A stretch of DNA of 50,880 bases from Flammeovirgaceae bacterium UBA976 (GTDB lineage: Bacteria > Bacteroidota > Bacteroidia > Cytophagales > Cyclobacteriaceae), in contig DBBU01000016.1 in assembly GCA_002292365.1 (NCBI GenBank), positions 1 to 50,880 on the forward strand, in the 5' to 3' direction. The notes beneath the pieces were generated by a model. That model was not told where the DNA came from and ran no database searches. It worked only from the letters and a program-made list of their open reading frames with translations. The translations under genes and the position numbers were made by a program. Shown piece by piece: positions 8,779 through 17,133 of the stretch (positions are counted from its first letter, which is position 1; each line of letters opens with the position of its first letter).

Positions 8779-10574
8779 AAAGTCGGATTTTAGGCATAAA
8801 ATTTTTTGTAATTATTACCATTTTTGTACTTTCCATCAGATTATTTAGTATTCAAATTATGGATACAGATTATCAAGAAATTGCCAATCGAAATGTAATT
8901 GAAAAAGCTATTGAATACCCCTACAGAGGTCTTGTATTTGACAGAAACGGGAAGCTTTTGTTGTATAATGATCCTGTTTTTGATTTAATGATTACACCTA
9001 AAAATGTAGATTTATCAGATTCATTATTGATTAAAAAATTACTGTTCATTACGCAAAGGGAGTTTGATCAGGCCTACCTAAAGGCAATATCTTTTTCTAG
9101 ACATTTGCCCTCTATCTTTTATAAACAGCTTTCCAATGAAAAATTTGCAGCATTCCAAGATAGAATGAGAGATTTGGAAGGATTTAATATCAACTCAAGA
9201 ACTACACGGGGTTATGCTGAAATAGGGTTGGCAAATATATTAGGTTACGTGGGAGAGGTAACTCAAAAGCAGTTAAATATGGATACTACGGGCTATTATA
9301 AGTCTGGCGATAATATAGGGATCACGGGGATTGAAAAAACTTATGAAAGATCAATAAGAGGATTGAGAGGGGTTAAATACCGTAATGTAGATGTGCAAGG
9401 GATCAATATGGGACCCTTCGAGAATGGAGCTTATGATACTTTGCCTCAACCAGGAGAGAATCTAGTACTGACCATAGATGTAGTACTTCAGAAATATGCA
9501 GAGAGACTTATGGAGGGAAAAATAGGGAGTTTAGTGGCCATAGATCCTTCGTCTGGCGAAATACTCGCCTTGGTTTCAGCTCCATCTTATGACCCTTCAT
9601 TACTTTCAGGTAGGGGATTTTCTCAGAACTTTGTAACTCTTCAGAGTGACTCGCTGAAACCTTTATTCAACCGTCCTTTGCAGGCCATGTATCCGCCGGG
9701 ATCGATGTTTAAGACTATTCAAGGGTTGATTGCCTTAGAACAAGATAAGGTGCAGGCGGATGAAATAGTTACTGTAAATAGCAAACTCATTGGCGATCAC
9801 GCGCCACTTGGTAAATACGATATGGAGCGTGCGATTACTAAATCTTCGAATAATTATTTCTTTAAAATCTTTCGTAGGGTCATTCAGCAAGGGGAGCTTC
9901 CGAGTCCATTTATTGACACTAGGATGGGTTATAATAAGTGGCGGGATTATGTTTTGCAGTTTGGTTTTGGTAAGATACTGAATATAGATCTTCCAAATGA
10001 GAGAGCAGGTTTTGTTCCGAGTTTGGAATTTTATGATAAAATTTATGGGAAGGAAAGGTGGAAGTTTTCTAATATTTATTCTTTGAGCATCGGTCAGGGG
10101 GAACTTTTGGTAACCCCCCTTCAAATGGCTAATCTGGGCGTAATATTGGCCAATAGAGGGTATTATTTTTCTCCACATTTGGTCAGAAAAGTAGGTGATG
10201 AAAGTTTAGCTTTTAGTCAAAAGAGTTCCATAGAAATAGATACAGGACATTATGAGAGTATATTAGAAGGAATGCAGGCATTGGTATCTGCGCCTGGATC
10301 AAGGGCATATATACCTGATTTAGTTTTTTGTGGTAAAACTAGTACAGTTGAAAACCCGCAGGGTTTGGATCATTCGGGATTCATGGGCTTTGCTCCTAGG
10401 AATAATCCAAAAATAGCCATTGCGGTTTATATAGAAAATGCGGGCTGGGGAGCACGTGCGGCATTGTCAACAGCTAGTTTGGTTATTGAAAAGTATTTAA
10501 ACGGGTCAGTTAAAAAGAAATGGCTTGAGAACTATGTTTTAAAAGGGGATTTTCAAGATGCGAAGCCAGAATAG
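8775..10574 (+). CDS. mrdA: Penicillin-binding protein 2 (elongasome transpeptidase)
   Basis: The 599-residue protein has an N-terminal membrane anchor (about residues 8-24), a PBP dimerisation domain and a transpeptidase domain. The active-site serine is S310 in YPPGSMFKTIQG (SxxK, K313). The second motif is S357-S358-N359. The third motif is K521-T522-S523, where nearly all PBPs have KTG. It cross-links peptidoglycan during elongation with RodA as glycosyltransferase. The start overlaps mreD by four bases, and the 3' end overlaps rodA by 17. Gene order mreBCD-PBP2-rodA supports PBP2 rather than the division enzyme FtsI. Confidence 0.93.
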   Translation: MKSRILGIKFFVIITIFVLSIRLFSIQIMDTDYQEIANRNVIEKAIEYPYRGLVFDRNGKLLLYNDPVFDLMITPKNVDLSDSLLIKKLLFITQREFDQAYLKAISFSRHLPSIFYKQLSNEKFAAFQDRMRDLEGFNINSRTTRGYAEIGLANILGYVGEVTQKQLNMDTTGYYKSGDNIGITGIEKTYERSIRGLRGVKYRNVDVQGINMGPFENGAYDTLPQPGENLVLTIDVVLQKYAERLMEGKIGSLVAIDPSSGEILALVSAPSYDPSLLSGRGFSQNFVTLQSDSLKPLFNRPLQAMYPPGSMFKTIQGLIALEQDKVQADEIVTVNSKLIGDHAPLGKYDMERAITKSSNNYFFKIFRRVIQQGELPSPFIDTRMGYNKWRDYVLQFGFGKILNIDLPNERAGFVPSLEFYDKIYGKERWKFSNIYSLSIGQGELLVTPLQMANLGVILANRGYYFSPHLVRKVGDESLAFSQKSSIEIDTGHYESILEGMQALVSAPGSRAYIPDLVFCGKTSTVENPQGLDHSGFMGFAPRNNPKIAIAVYIENAGWGARAALSTASLVIEKYLNGSVKKKWLENYVLKGDFQDAKPE

Positions 10575-11820
10575 ATACCATATAGATACCTTATCCGTGA
10601 TTTATTTCTTATCACTTGTTATGCTAGGGTGGATTAATATATATGCTGCTGACTATGATCTAGATGGGACTACCCCATTTTTTGATTTAAATCAAAGTTC
10701 AACAAGGCAACTTCTTTGGATTGGGACTTCTTTCTTTTTGATTGCAGTCATTTTTATTTTGGATTATCGGTTTTATGATTCATTTGGTTATGTAATTTGG
10801 GGTGTATCCGTTTTTTTTCTTTTGGCCGTATTATTTTTCGGCAAAGAAGTTGCAGGTTCAACTTCTTGGTTTGAGATTGGATTCATAAAAATCCAACCAT
10901 CTGAGTTTGCTAAAATTGCTACGGCTATCGGGTTGGCAAAATACCTTAGTTCACAGAATGTTGGAGTATCTGATAAGTATAAGTTGGGCCTTTCTGCATT
11001 TTTATTTTTAATTCCGATGGGGCTCATTATTATGCAAGGGGACTTGGGAACCGCGATGGTGTTTGTAAGTTTGATCCTGGTCTTATTTAGAGAAGGCCTT
11101 TCTGCGAAGCTTTTGTTTTTCTCTTTCTATGCAGTTCTATTGTTCTTATTAACTCTTTTGATAGATCAATGGGTATTACTTTTTTTGGTACTTGCCTTGT
11201 TTTTGATAGGCTTAGGATTATTCATAAAGAATAGAAAAGCACTCATTTTTATATTTGGGTTATCCGTATTAAGTTGTGGGTTAATTAAGAGTGTTGATTT
11301 TGTTTTGAATCAAGTACTTAAGGAGCATCAGCAACTGAGGGTCATGTCCTTGATCAATCCAAATGCAGACCCACTCGGTATTGGATGGAACGTGATGCAA
11401 TCTAAAATAGCCATTGGTTCGGGTGGTTTTATGGGTAAAGGTTTTTTGAAAGGAACGCAAACTAAATTTGATTTTGTACCTGCCCAAACTACGGATTTCA
11501 TTTTTTGTACCGTAGGAGAAGAACAGGGGTGGTTGGGAGCGACTTTAATCATGATATTGTTTGGAGCTTTCTTTTTGCGGCTATTGACGATAGCGGAACG
11601 CCAAAAATCGAGGTTTGTAAGAATTTTTGGTTACTCAGTGGTATCTATAATTTTTTTTCATTTCGCTATAAATATAGCCATGACCATTGGTTTATTCCCG
11701 GTTATAGGGATACCGCTTCCCTTTTTCAGTTATGGAGGATCGAGTCTTTGGACTTTTACCATGTTACTCTTTATTCTCCTTAAGCTGGACAGTCAAAGAA
11801 TGGAACAACTAGAGCATTGA
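10558..11820 (+). CDS. rodA: Rod shape-determining protein RodA (SEDS peptidoglycan glycosyltransferase)
   Basis: The 420-residue polytopic membrane protein is of the SEDS family. Conserved stretches include WFEIGFIKIQPSEFAKIA (near residue 100), QGDLGTAMV, and the C-terminal IGIPLPFFSYGGSSLW. SEDS proteins polymerise glycan strands from lipid II. The ATG at 10558 lies within the last codons of PBP2, the tight coupling expected for this enzyme pair. Its stop at 11818-11820 directly abuts the end of a convergent gene. Confidence 0.96.
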   Translation: MRSQNRYHIDTLSVIYFLSLVMLGWINIYAADYDLDGTTPFFDLNQSSTRQLLWIGTSFFLIAVIFILDYRFYDSFGYVIWGVSVFFLLAVLFFGKEVAGSTSWFEIGFIKIQPSEFAKIATAIGLAKYLSSQNVGVSDKYKLGLSAFLFLIPMGLIIMQGDLGTAMVFVSLILVLFREGLSAKLLFFSFYAVLLFLLTLLIDQWVLLFLVLALFLIGLGLFIKNRKALIFIFGLSVLSCGLIKSVDFVLNQVLKEHQQLRVMSLINPNADPLGIGWNVMQSKIAIGSGGFMGKGFLKGTQTKFDFVPAQTTDFIFCTVGEEQGWLGATLIMILFGAFFLRLLTIAERQKSRFVRIFGYSVVSIIFFHFAINIAMTIGLFPVIGIPLPFFSYGGSSLWTFTMLLFILLKLDSQRMEQLEH

Positions 11821-13458
11821 TTAGCGAAATTTTCTGAAGATAATTTTTAATAGTTCCTTTACAGTTTCGTCATTCATATCCCATTGATATTCCTTAGCAT
11901 CATTTCGGATTAAATGTTCCACAGCGGCATCAAAATTTTCTAAGTGCTCAATTTTTGTAATGGTGGTTTTAAATTTTTCATCACTGTTTCCAAATAATTC
12001 TTTCACAAACATATACTGATGATTGATTGAAATATTAGACAAAATACTAGTAATCCGTTCTTCTCGATGGGTGTCTGCTATCGTTTTTGTTTCAGATTGG
12101 AATTGTTCATTGATAGTTCCAAAGTCTAACTTTGATAATTCAGGTTCTTTCCTGTAGCCTAAGTCATCGTTGAGGTCTTCTCGTGCGATTGCAGCATCAT
12201 TCTTATTTTTATAAACTTCAACGATGGGATCTTCTAATGGGAAATCATCAAGTTCATCTTGTTTTTCAGGGTCTGGATCAATTTCATCTAAAGTTTGAAA
12301 TTGATCCATTGAGATATCCTTATCAGTTTCCAAAGAAAAGTCACTTACTGATCTTTCTAATTCATCATTTTTTGTTGCGTTCTGCTCACGGATTGATAAA
12401 GTGCCTTCACTAGATGAAGAGGTTTCCGACGGATCTATCTTTTCAACAGAGTCATCGGCAGGCGCATCATCTATTTGCTCTTTGGCGATTTCAGAGAGGG
12501 TTTCCTTGTCATCTGGCCGATTTGAGGTAGATTGATTACTATTTGTTGAGCTTGCGACTATATCTTTATTTTTTGGACTCGGCGGGTCTTCTTTCATCTT
12601 TGCCTCGGGATCATCTTGCACTTTTGAGGCCATTTCTACCTCATGCGGGCCTTCTGATTCGGAGTTAAGAGCACTTTTTTCAATAACTACTTCTGATGGG
12701 GGATCACTATCTTTCTGGTTTGAGCGGTCTTCAGCGCTGTCCATTTGATGGATGGTTTTTTGTATTTTATCTTCAACATCGTCATGCCCGCCAGAAAGCT
12801 CTCTGATGATTAAATTTCGTTCATTATTTTTTTTAATTGACTGACTAATTTCGAATAATTCTTGTTTTTCTATAATGAGAATTTCTGATAGCTGCTCAAT
12901 AAGTGGATACTTATCAAGCGTTTCTTTCTCAAAAAAAGCCACGGCATACTTTTTTAGGTTTTTGAGATCATGTATGTCAAAGTCATTTAGGAAATCTAAT
13001 ATTAAGGATTTATAAAACACCAAGTATTTCGCAAACTGTGGGACTAATTTTTTAGTTTTGAGTAATTCTGGTTTTTTTTTGATTTCATTATCTAAATAGG
13101 ATGCAGGATCGAAATTGAGAATAATAAGATCTTCGACTGCTTTTTCGATGATAGGTTTGAGATTTTCAGCATTGATAAAAATATTTTGGGAAAGAATATT
13201 CATGAACTTTGAAATCATTACTTTCACTTCTGTTGCATGATAATCAAAATAAGGGCTTTCAATCCTTTGCATCTCCTCTTGCCAGCGTTCAAAGAGAGAT
13301 TTAATGATGAATAGATTTAACTGTTTGATAGGTGAGATATATAGAATTTCTTTACCTGTGAGCTTTTCTTTTTCATTGAATGCCTGTGCAATCAGTTGCT
13401 CCGAAAAAACAGTTTTATATTGACTGATAAAGGATGAGTTTAATTTTTCTTGTATCAT
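11821..13458 (-). CDS. Hypothetical protein with helical N-domain, acidic disordered linker and conserved C-terminal domain
   Basis: I do not recognise a named family. The 545-residue product has no signal peptide or membrane helix. Residues 1-220 look helical and rich in K, E, L and I. Residues about 230-440 are low-complexity, rich in D, E, S and P, and probably disordered. Residues about 470-545 form a compact block (ISINHQYMFVKELFGNSDEK, then KEYQWDMNDETVKELLK). I recall this type of ending (N-x-(R/Q)-(F/Y)-x-F-x-x-x-L-F-G) from uncharacterised Bacteroidota proteins, but that is memory, not a search. The gene is tail-to-tail with rodA without an intervening base. The net charge of the linker is strongly negative. 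Confidence 0.75.
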   Translation of the reverse strand: MIQEKLNSSFISQYKTVFSEQLIAQAFNEKEKLTGKEILYISPIKQLNLFIIKSLFERWQEEMQRIESPYFDYHATEVKVMISKFMNILSQNIFINAENLKPIIEKAVEDLIILNFDPASYLDNEIKKKPELLKTKKLVPQFAKYLVFYKSLILDFLNDFDIHDLKNLKKYAVAFFEKETLDKYPLIEQLSEILIIEKQELFEISQSIKKNNERNLIIRELSGGHDDVEDKIQKTIHQMDSAEDRSNQKDSDPPSEVVIEKSALNSESEGPHEVEMASKVQDDPEAKMKEDPPSPKNKDIVASSTNSNQSTSNRPDDKETLSEIAKEQIDDAPADDSVEKIDPSETSSSSEGTLSIREQNATKNDELERSVSDFSLETDKDISMDQFQTLDEIDPDPEKQDELDDFPLEDPIVEVYKNKNDAAIAREDLNDDLGYRKEPELSKLDFGTINEQFQSETKTIADTHREERITSILSNISINHQYMFVKELFGNSDEKFKTTITKIEHLENFDAAVEHLIRNDAKEYQWDMNDETVKELLKIIFRKFR

Positions 13459-13624
13459 AAGTGCATCAAAAAATGCTAAGCCTAATAATTATAGTTCTGG
13501 GTAAAGCTATTGATTAGGAGGATAAAAATGAAAGCCTAAAGATTATTTTATAGTATGGAATGAATTTCTTATTAAGATAATTAAAATGAAAGTATTCCAA
13601 TCTTCAAAATTTTTAACAGTTACT

Positions 13625-13672
13625 GATATTTTAAAATTATTTTTGAGTGATATCTTTAAATTATTTTTAAGG
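13625..13672. repeat. Imperfect 24-base tandem duplication
   Basis: Two adjacent 24-base units begin GATAT and share the core AAATTATTTTT. They differ at about five positions. They lie in the 291-base AT-rich gap between the start of the minus-strand unknown gene and tdk, where I see no convincing gene. Confidence 0.5.
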
Positions 13673-13749
13673 ATGAAGATGATTGCATGCATTAGGCATG
13701 AAATATATTTAAGGTAACTCATTATTAAAAAGATCTTAATTTTTTTACT

Positions 13750-14280
13750 ATGAGACAAATTGAAGTGATATGTGGGCCCATGTTTGCAGGTAAAACGGAA
13801 GCTCTTATTAGAAGATTAACTGAGGCTTCAAAGAGGGGAGCCCATGTCCAAATTTTCAAACTACTGTTAGATAATCGATATGCTGAAGAGGGGATTATGT
13901 CACACAATTCAAATAGCTTGCCCGCTTTGCCTGTGCGCAAAGCAAAGGACATACTGAGTAAAATTAACTATTGTGATGTCGTGGGTATTGATGAGGTTCA
14001 GTTTTTTGATGATGGGCTTATTAACGGAGTCAATATTTTGGCCAATCGAGGGAAGCGTATATTCCTTTCTGGCTTAGATATGGATTATCTTGGTAAACCT
14101 TTTGGTTTAGTTACCCGTCTCATGAGCATAGCCGAATATGTCACTAAATTACAGGGGATATGTACGCAATATGGAGCTGCCGCTTTTTTTTCACATAGAT
14201 TATCGAAGTCCAAACAGAAAATATTACTTGGAGAGCGAAAAGAGTATGAAGTGTTGTGCAGAGCATGTATTTATGATTAG
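13750..14280 (+). CDS. tdk: Thymidine kinase (type II, TK1-like)
   Basis: This 176-residue enzyme phosphorylates thymidine with ATP in the salvage pathway. It has the P-loop GPMFAGKT (residues 9-16), the catalytic glutamate region GIDEVQFFDD, and the lasso-domain ending CRAC (C170, C173). The first half of the zinc site, normally CxxC, reads C138-T-Q-Y141, so one of the four zinc ligands is a tyrosine. The length is slightly short compared with the usual 190-200. The 3' end overlaps porZ by eight bases, so tdk, porZ and recO are likely one operon. Confidence 0.93.
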   Translation: MRQIEVICGPMFAGKTEALIRRLTEASKRGAHVQIFKLLLDNRYAEEGIMSHNSNSLPALPVRKAKDILSKINYCDVVGIDEVQFFDDGLINGVNILANRGKRIFLSGLDMDYLGKPFGLVTRLMSIAEYVTKLQGICTQYGAAAFFSHRLSKSKQKILLGERKEYEVLCRACIYD

Positions 14281-16426
14281 AAAGGGAATTTATTTCGTTA
14301 TTGCTTTTATGGTATTTTCTCAAACCTCCTTGCTGGCACAGCAGATGGCTGTAGGATCTTGGGAGAGTCATTTTAGTTATGCTGAAGGACGCCATCTTGC
14401 CCTTGGGAATGGCACAGTGTTTTGTGCAGCCGTTCATGGACTTTTCAGTGTGAAGGAGAATATTGTGGAAGTCATGGATAAAAATAGGGGACTTTCCGGC
14501 GTTAGTATTTCAGCGCTAAATTTTTTCGATGAGGCACAATTATTAGTGATTGGTTACGAAGAGGGCATCATTGATCTGGTTTATAAGGATCACATAGTTT
14601 CAATTCAAACGATAAGTAATATCGAAATGATTACTTCAAAAGCGATTAATGATTTTGTGAGTCGAGGGGATTATATTTATCTTTCTACCGATATGGGCAT
14701 CGCTTTACTTGATTTGACTACTGAGGAGATCAGCGATTTTTATAGTGAAATTGGGCCTGATGGAGGGATGGTGTCTATTCAAGATTTATTTATTCATAAT
14801 GATAGTTTGTTTGCTGTATCAAGCGAAGGCATTATGGTGGCGGATTTAAATACAAATCTTTTTGATTTTAATAATTGGGTTATCTACCCAGAAACATCGA
14901 TTTTTAAATCGACGAGTATATTTGAGATTTCGGATAGTCTAGCGGTGTTAAATGAAGATTATTTATTTATGAAATCCAATGAGGTATGGGATACCTTGTT
15001 GCTCTTGCCAGAAGTAATGAATCAAGTGATTTCCACGAATCAAAACATCTATTTTTTATCAGATCAAGGGGTTTATGAAATGGTAGAGAGAGTAGTTGTG
15101 CCATTAATACAAGAGCGCTTTAGTTCGGGTCAGGACCTCATAGTGAATGGAGAAGAATTTTGGATTGCTGATGGAGATTTGGGTTTGATCCATATCACTA
15201 AAGATAGTGATCAACAAGTGAGACCCAATGGTCCTAAATACGATAATATATCAGCAATGGATATCATTGGAGACGATTTTTATGTCTTTCATGCCCCTGA
15301 TCCAGATACATCATTCACTGAAACTATCGAGGGTTATTCCGTATTTAGCGGAGATCAATGGGAAGTGCGCGAGATTGAGGGCTTCAATAATATTTCAGGG
15401 GCAGTACAGTTTAGGGGACAGTTATTTTTATCCTCTCATGGACATGGCCTGTATGATTATGCGGGTGCAAAACTACTTACCGATCCAGAATTAAAAAATG
15501 CTTGGATTACCGACATGTGGTCTACGGATGATTTTTTATGGTTTACTAATTATATGAGTCAGGCACCTTTAGGCAGCTATGATGGAGAAAGCTTTTCTTT
15601 TTTATCTAGCGATCAATTTGGGACTACTACCCCGTTGTCCTTAAATGGTTCATCCGAAAATGTATTATGGATTAAAAATAGTTCCATAGAGGGTTATGGA
15701 GTTATAGCTTTTGATCCTTCAAAAAATTTAATTTGGGGATTGGGGCCTTCATCGAATACCCCTTCAACTGCCGTTAATGATATTGAAGTGAATCGAGATG
15801 ACGAGCTTTGGATGGCAACGAAAGGGGGGCCGGCTTATTTTATAGACGCCTCTTTCATTTCCGAAGAAGCGCAAGCTTATGTACCTTATTTTGAGAATGA
15901 AGTCTTATTTAAAGATGAAAATGTTACTGCGGTAGCATTTGATGGTGGAGATCGATTGTGGTTGGGCAGCGAACGAGGTTTATGGGCCTTTAGCAAAAAA
16001 CTTCAGACGCAGATGTATCATTTTACAAGTGAAAATTCATTTTTACCATCAAATACTATTTTGGAATTAGCTTATGATGGTCAATCAGGCGTTCTCTTCG
16101 TATTGACGGAAGAGGGCTTAGTCTCCTATCAAACCAATTCATCAGCACCTCTATCATCAAACAGTCAGGTTACCATCTATCCCAATCCCATTACGGCTAG
16201 TTATGACGGAGATCTGATTATTTCTGGGATCGTTGGGGATGCCTTGATAAAATTTGCTACGGTTGAGGGGATAATTTTATATGAGACCCAAGCCAATGGA
16301 AGTACGGCCTCCTGGGATTTGATAAAGTTTAATGGGGAGCGGTTATTAAATGGAATCTATTTGGTCTTTGTTACAGACTTAAATGGGTTAGAAAAATGGG
16401 TCGGAAAATTCGCTATTGTGAGATGA
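14273..16426 (+). CDS. porZ: Type IX secretion system protein PorZ-like (beta-propeller plus C-terminal sorting domain)
   Basis: I place the start at the ATG at 14273, which overlaps the tdk stop and gives 717 residues with a clean signal peptide (about residues 1-22, ending SLLAQ). A further upstream in-frame ATG at 14138 would lie well inside tdk and precede the signal peptide with unrelated sequence. The body shows repeated propeller-like blades such as WIADGDLGLIHI, LWMATKGGPAYFI and LWLGSERGLWAF. The last 80 residues are a T9SS sorting domain beginning VTIYPNPI. In characterised species PorZ sits on the cell surface and helps attach anionic LPS to T9SS cargo. The neighbouring recO also fits porZ synteny as I recall it. 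Confidence 0.82.
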   Translation: MIRKGIYFVIAFMVFSQTSLLAQQMAVGSWESHFSYAEGRHLALGNGTVFCAAVHGLFSVKENIVEVMDKNRGLSGVSISALNFFDEAQLLVIGYEEGIIDLVYKDHIVSIQTISNIEMITSKAINDFVSRGDYIYLSTDMGIALLDLTTEEISDFYSEIGPDGGMVSIQDLFIHNDSLFAVSSEGIMVADLNTNLFDFNNWVIYPETSIFKSTSIFEISDSLAVLNEDYLFMKSNEVWDTLLLLPEVMNQVISTNQNIYFLSDQGVYEMVERVVVPLIQERFSSGQDLIVNGEEFWIADGDLGLIHITKDSDQQVRPNGPKYDNISAMDIIGDDFYVFHAPDPDTSFTETIEGYSVFSGDQWEVREIEGFNNISGAVQFRGQLFLSSHGHGLYDYAGAKLLTDPELKNAWITDMWSTDDFLWFTNYMSQAPLGSYDGESFSFLSSDQFGTTTPLSLNGSSENVLWIKNSSIEGYGVIAFDPSKNLIWGLGPSSNTPSTAVNDIEVNRDDELWMATKGGPAYFIDASFISEEAQAYVPYFENEVLFKDENVTAVAFDGGDRLWLGSERGLWAFSKKLQTQMYHFTSENSFLPSNTILELAYDGQSGVLFVLTEEGLVSYQTNSSAPLSSNSQVTIYPNPITASYDGDLIISGIVGDALIKFATVEGIILYETQANGSTASWDLIKFNGERLLNGIYLVFVTDLNGLEKWVGKFAIVR

Positions 16427-17097
16427 TCATCAAAACGGAGGGTATCGTGATCAATTATTTTAAGTACAGGGAGTCATCTATCATCATCAAAATATTGACC
16501 AGAGAGTATGGGTTTCAATCTTTCATACTTAATGGAGTCCGAAGTGTAAGGTCAAAAAAGAGCATAGGCTTTTTTCAGTCTTTAAATTTACTTGAGTTGG
16601 TGGCTTATAAATCTCCTAAAGCAGACCTTTATCGGCTCAATGAGGTTAAAATTCTTCATCTGACTCCCTCTTTTCAGATTAATTTAAAAAAAAGTGTCAT
16701 GGTGATGTTTTGTACCGAACTTCTGAGCAAAACCTTATTTCATGAACGAAGTGAGAATCGTGACCTGTATCAGTTCTTAAAGAATGAAATTATTATTTTT
16801 GATGGATTAAAAGAAGGTTTTGAGTCTTATCATGTTTATTTCTCAATAAAATATGCCAGATATTTAGGGTTTTTTATTCAGTCAGTTGAGCGTTTACTCC
16901 CCTTTAAGGAGAATTTTAGTTCACCACTTTATATATATTTGAATAATATTATCCGATCGGAACGCTACACGAGCGAGCCGACCACGGGAACGTTAAGAAG
17001 AACGGCATTAAAACACGTTATTAATTACTATAGTCGTCATGTGGAGAATTTTGGTGAGATTAAGTCATTGAAGGTTTTGTCTCAAGTTTTCAGGTGA
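16423..17097 (+). CDS. recO: DNA repair protein RecO
   Basis: The ATG at 16423 overlaps the porZ stop as ATGA and gives a 224-residue protein beginning MIIKTEGIVINYFKYRESS, the standard N-terminal OB-fold of RecO. A longer reading from 16396 would add nine residues with no family match. RecO loads RecA on SSB-coated gaps together with RecR. The zinc-binding cysteines of some RecO proteins are not seen, which is common in this phylum. The coupling with porZ looks like chance operon organisation rather than a shared pathway. Confidence 0.88.
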   Translation: MIIKTEGIVINYFKYRESSIIIKILTREYGFQSFILNGVRSVRSKKSIGFFQSLNLLELVAYKSPKADLYRLNEVKILHLTPSFQINLKKSVMVMFCTELLSKTLFHERSENRDLYQFLKNEIIIFDGLKEGFESYHVYFSIKYARYLGFFIQSVERLLPFKENFSSPLYIYLNNIIRSERYTSEPTTGTLRRTALKHVINYYSRHVENFGEIKSLKVLSQVFR

Positions 17098-17133
17098 AAG
17101 TCCCAATCTAATTATAAAAATAACAGCAATTAA

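Noticed and set aside
9735..10178. 147-codon minus-strand open frame inside PBP2
   Set aside because: Antisense shadow; the plus-strand frame holds conserved transpeptidase motifs.
13543..13758. Small minus-strand open frame of 71 codons before tdk
   Set aside because: Low-complexity, I/K/N-rich translation of AT-rich DNA, no family pattern, overlaps the start of tdk and the tandem repeat.
14138..14272. Extended porZ start at 14138
   Set aside because: It would lie within tdk and place 45 unrelated residues before a clear signal peptide; ATG 14273 fits better.
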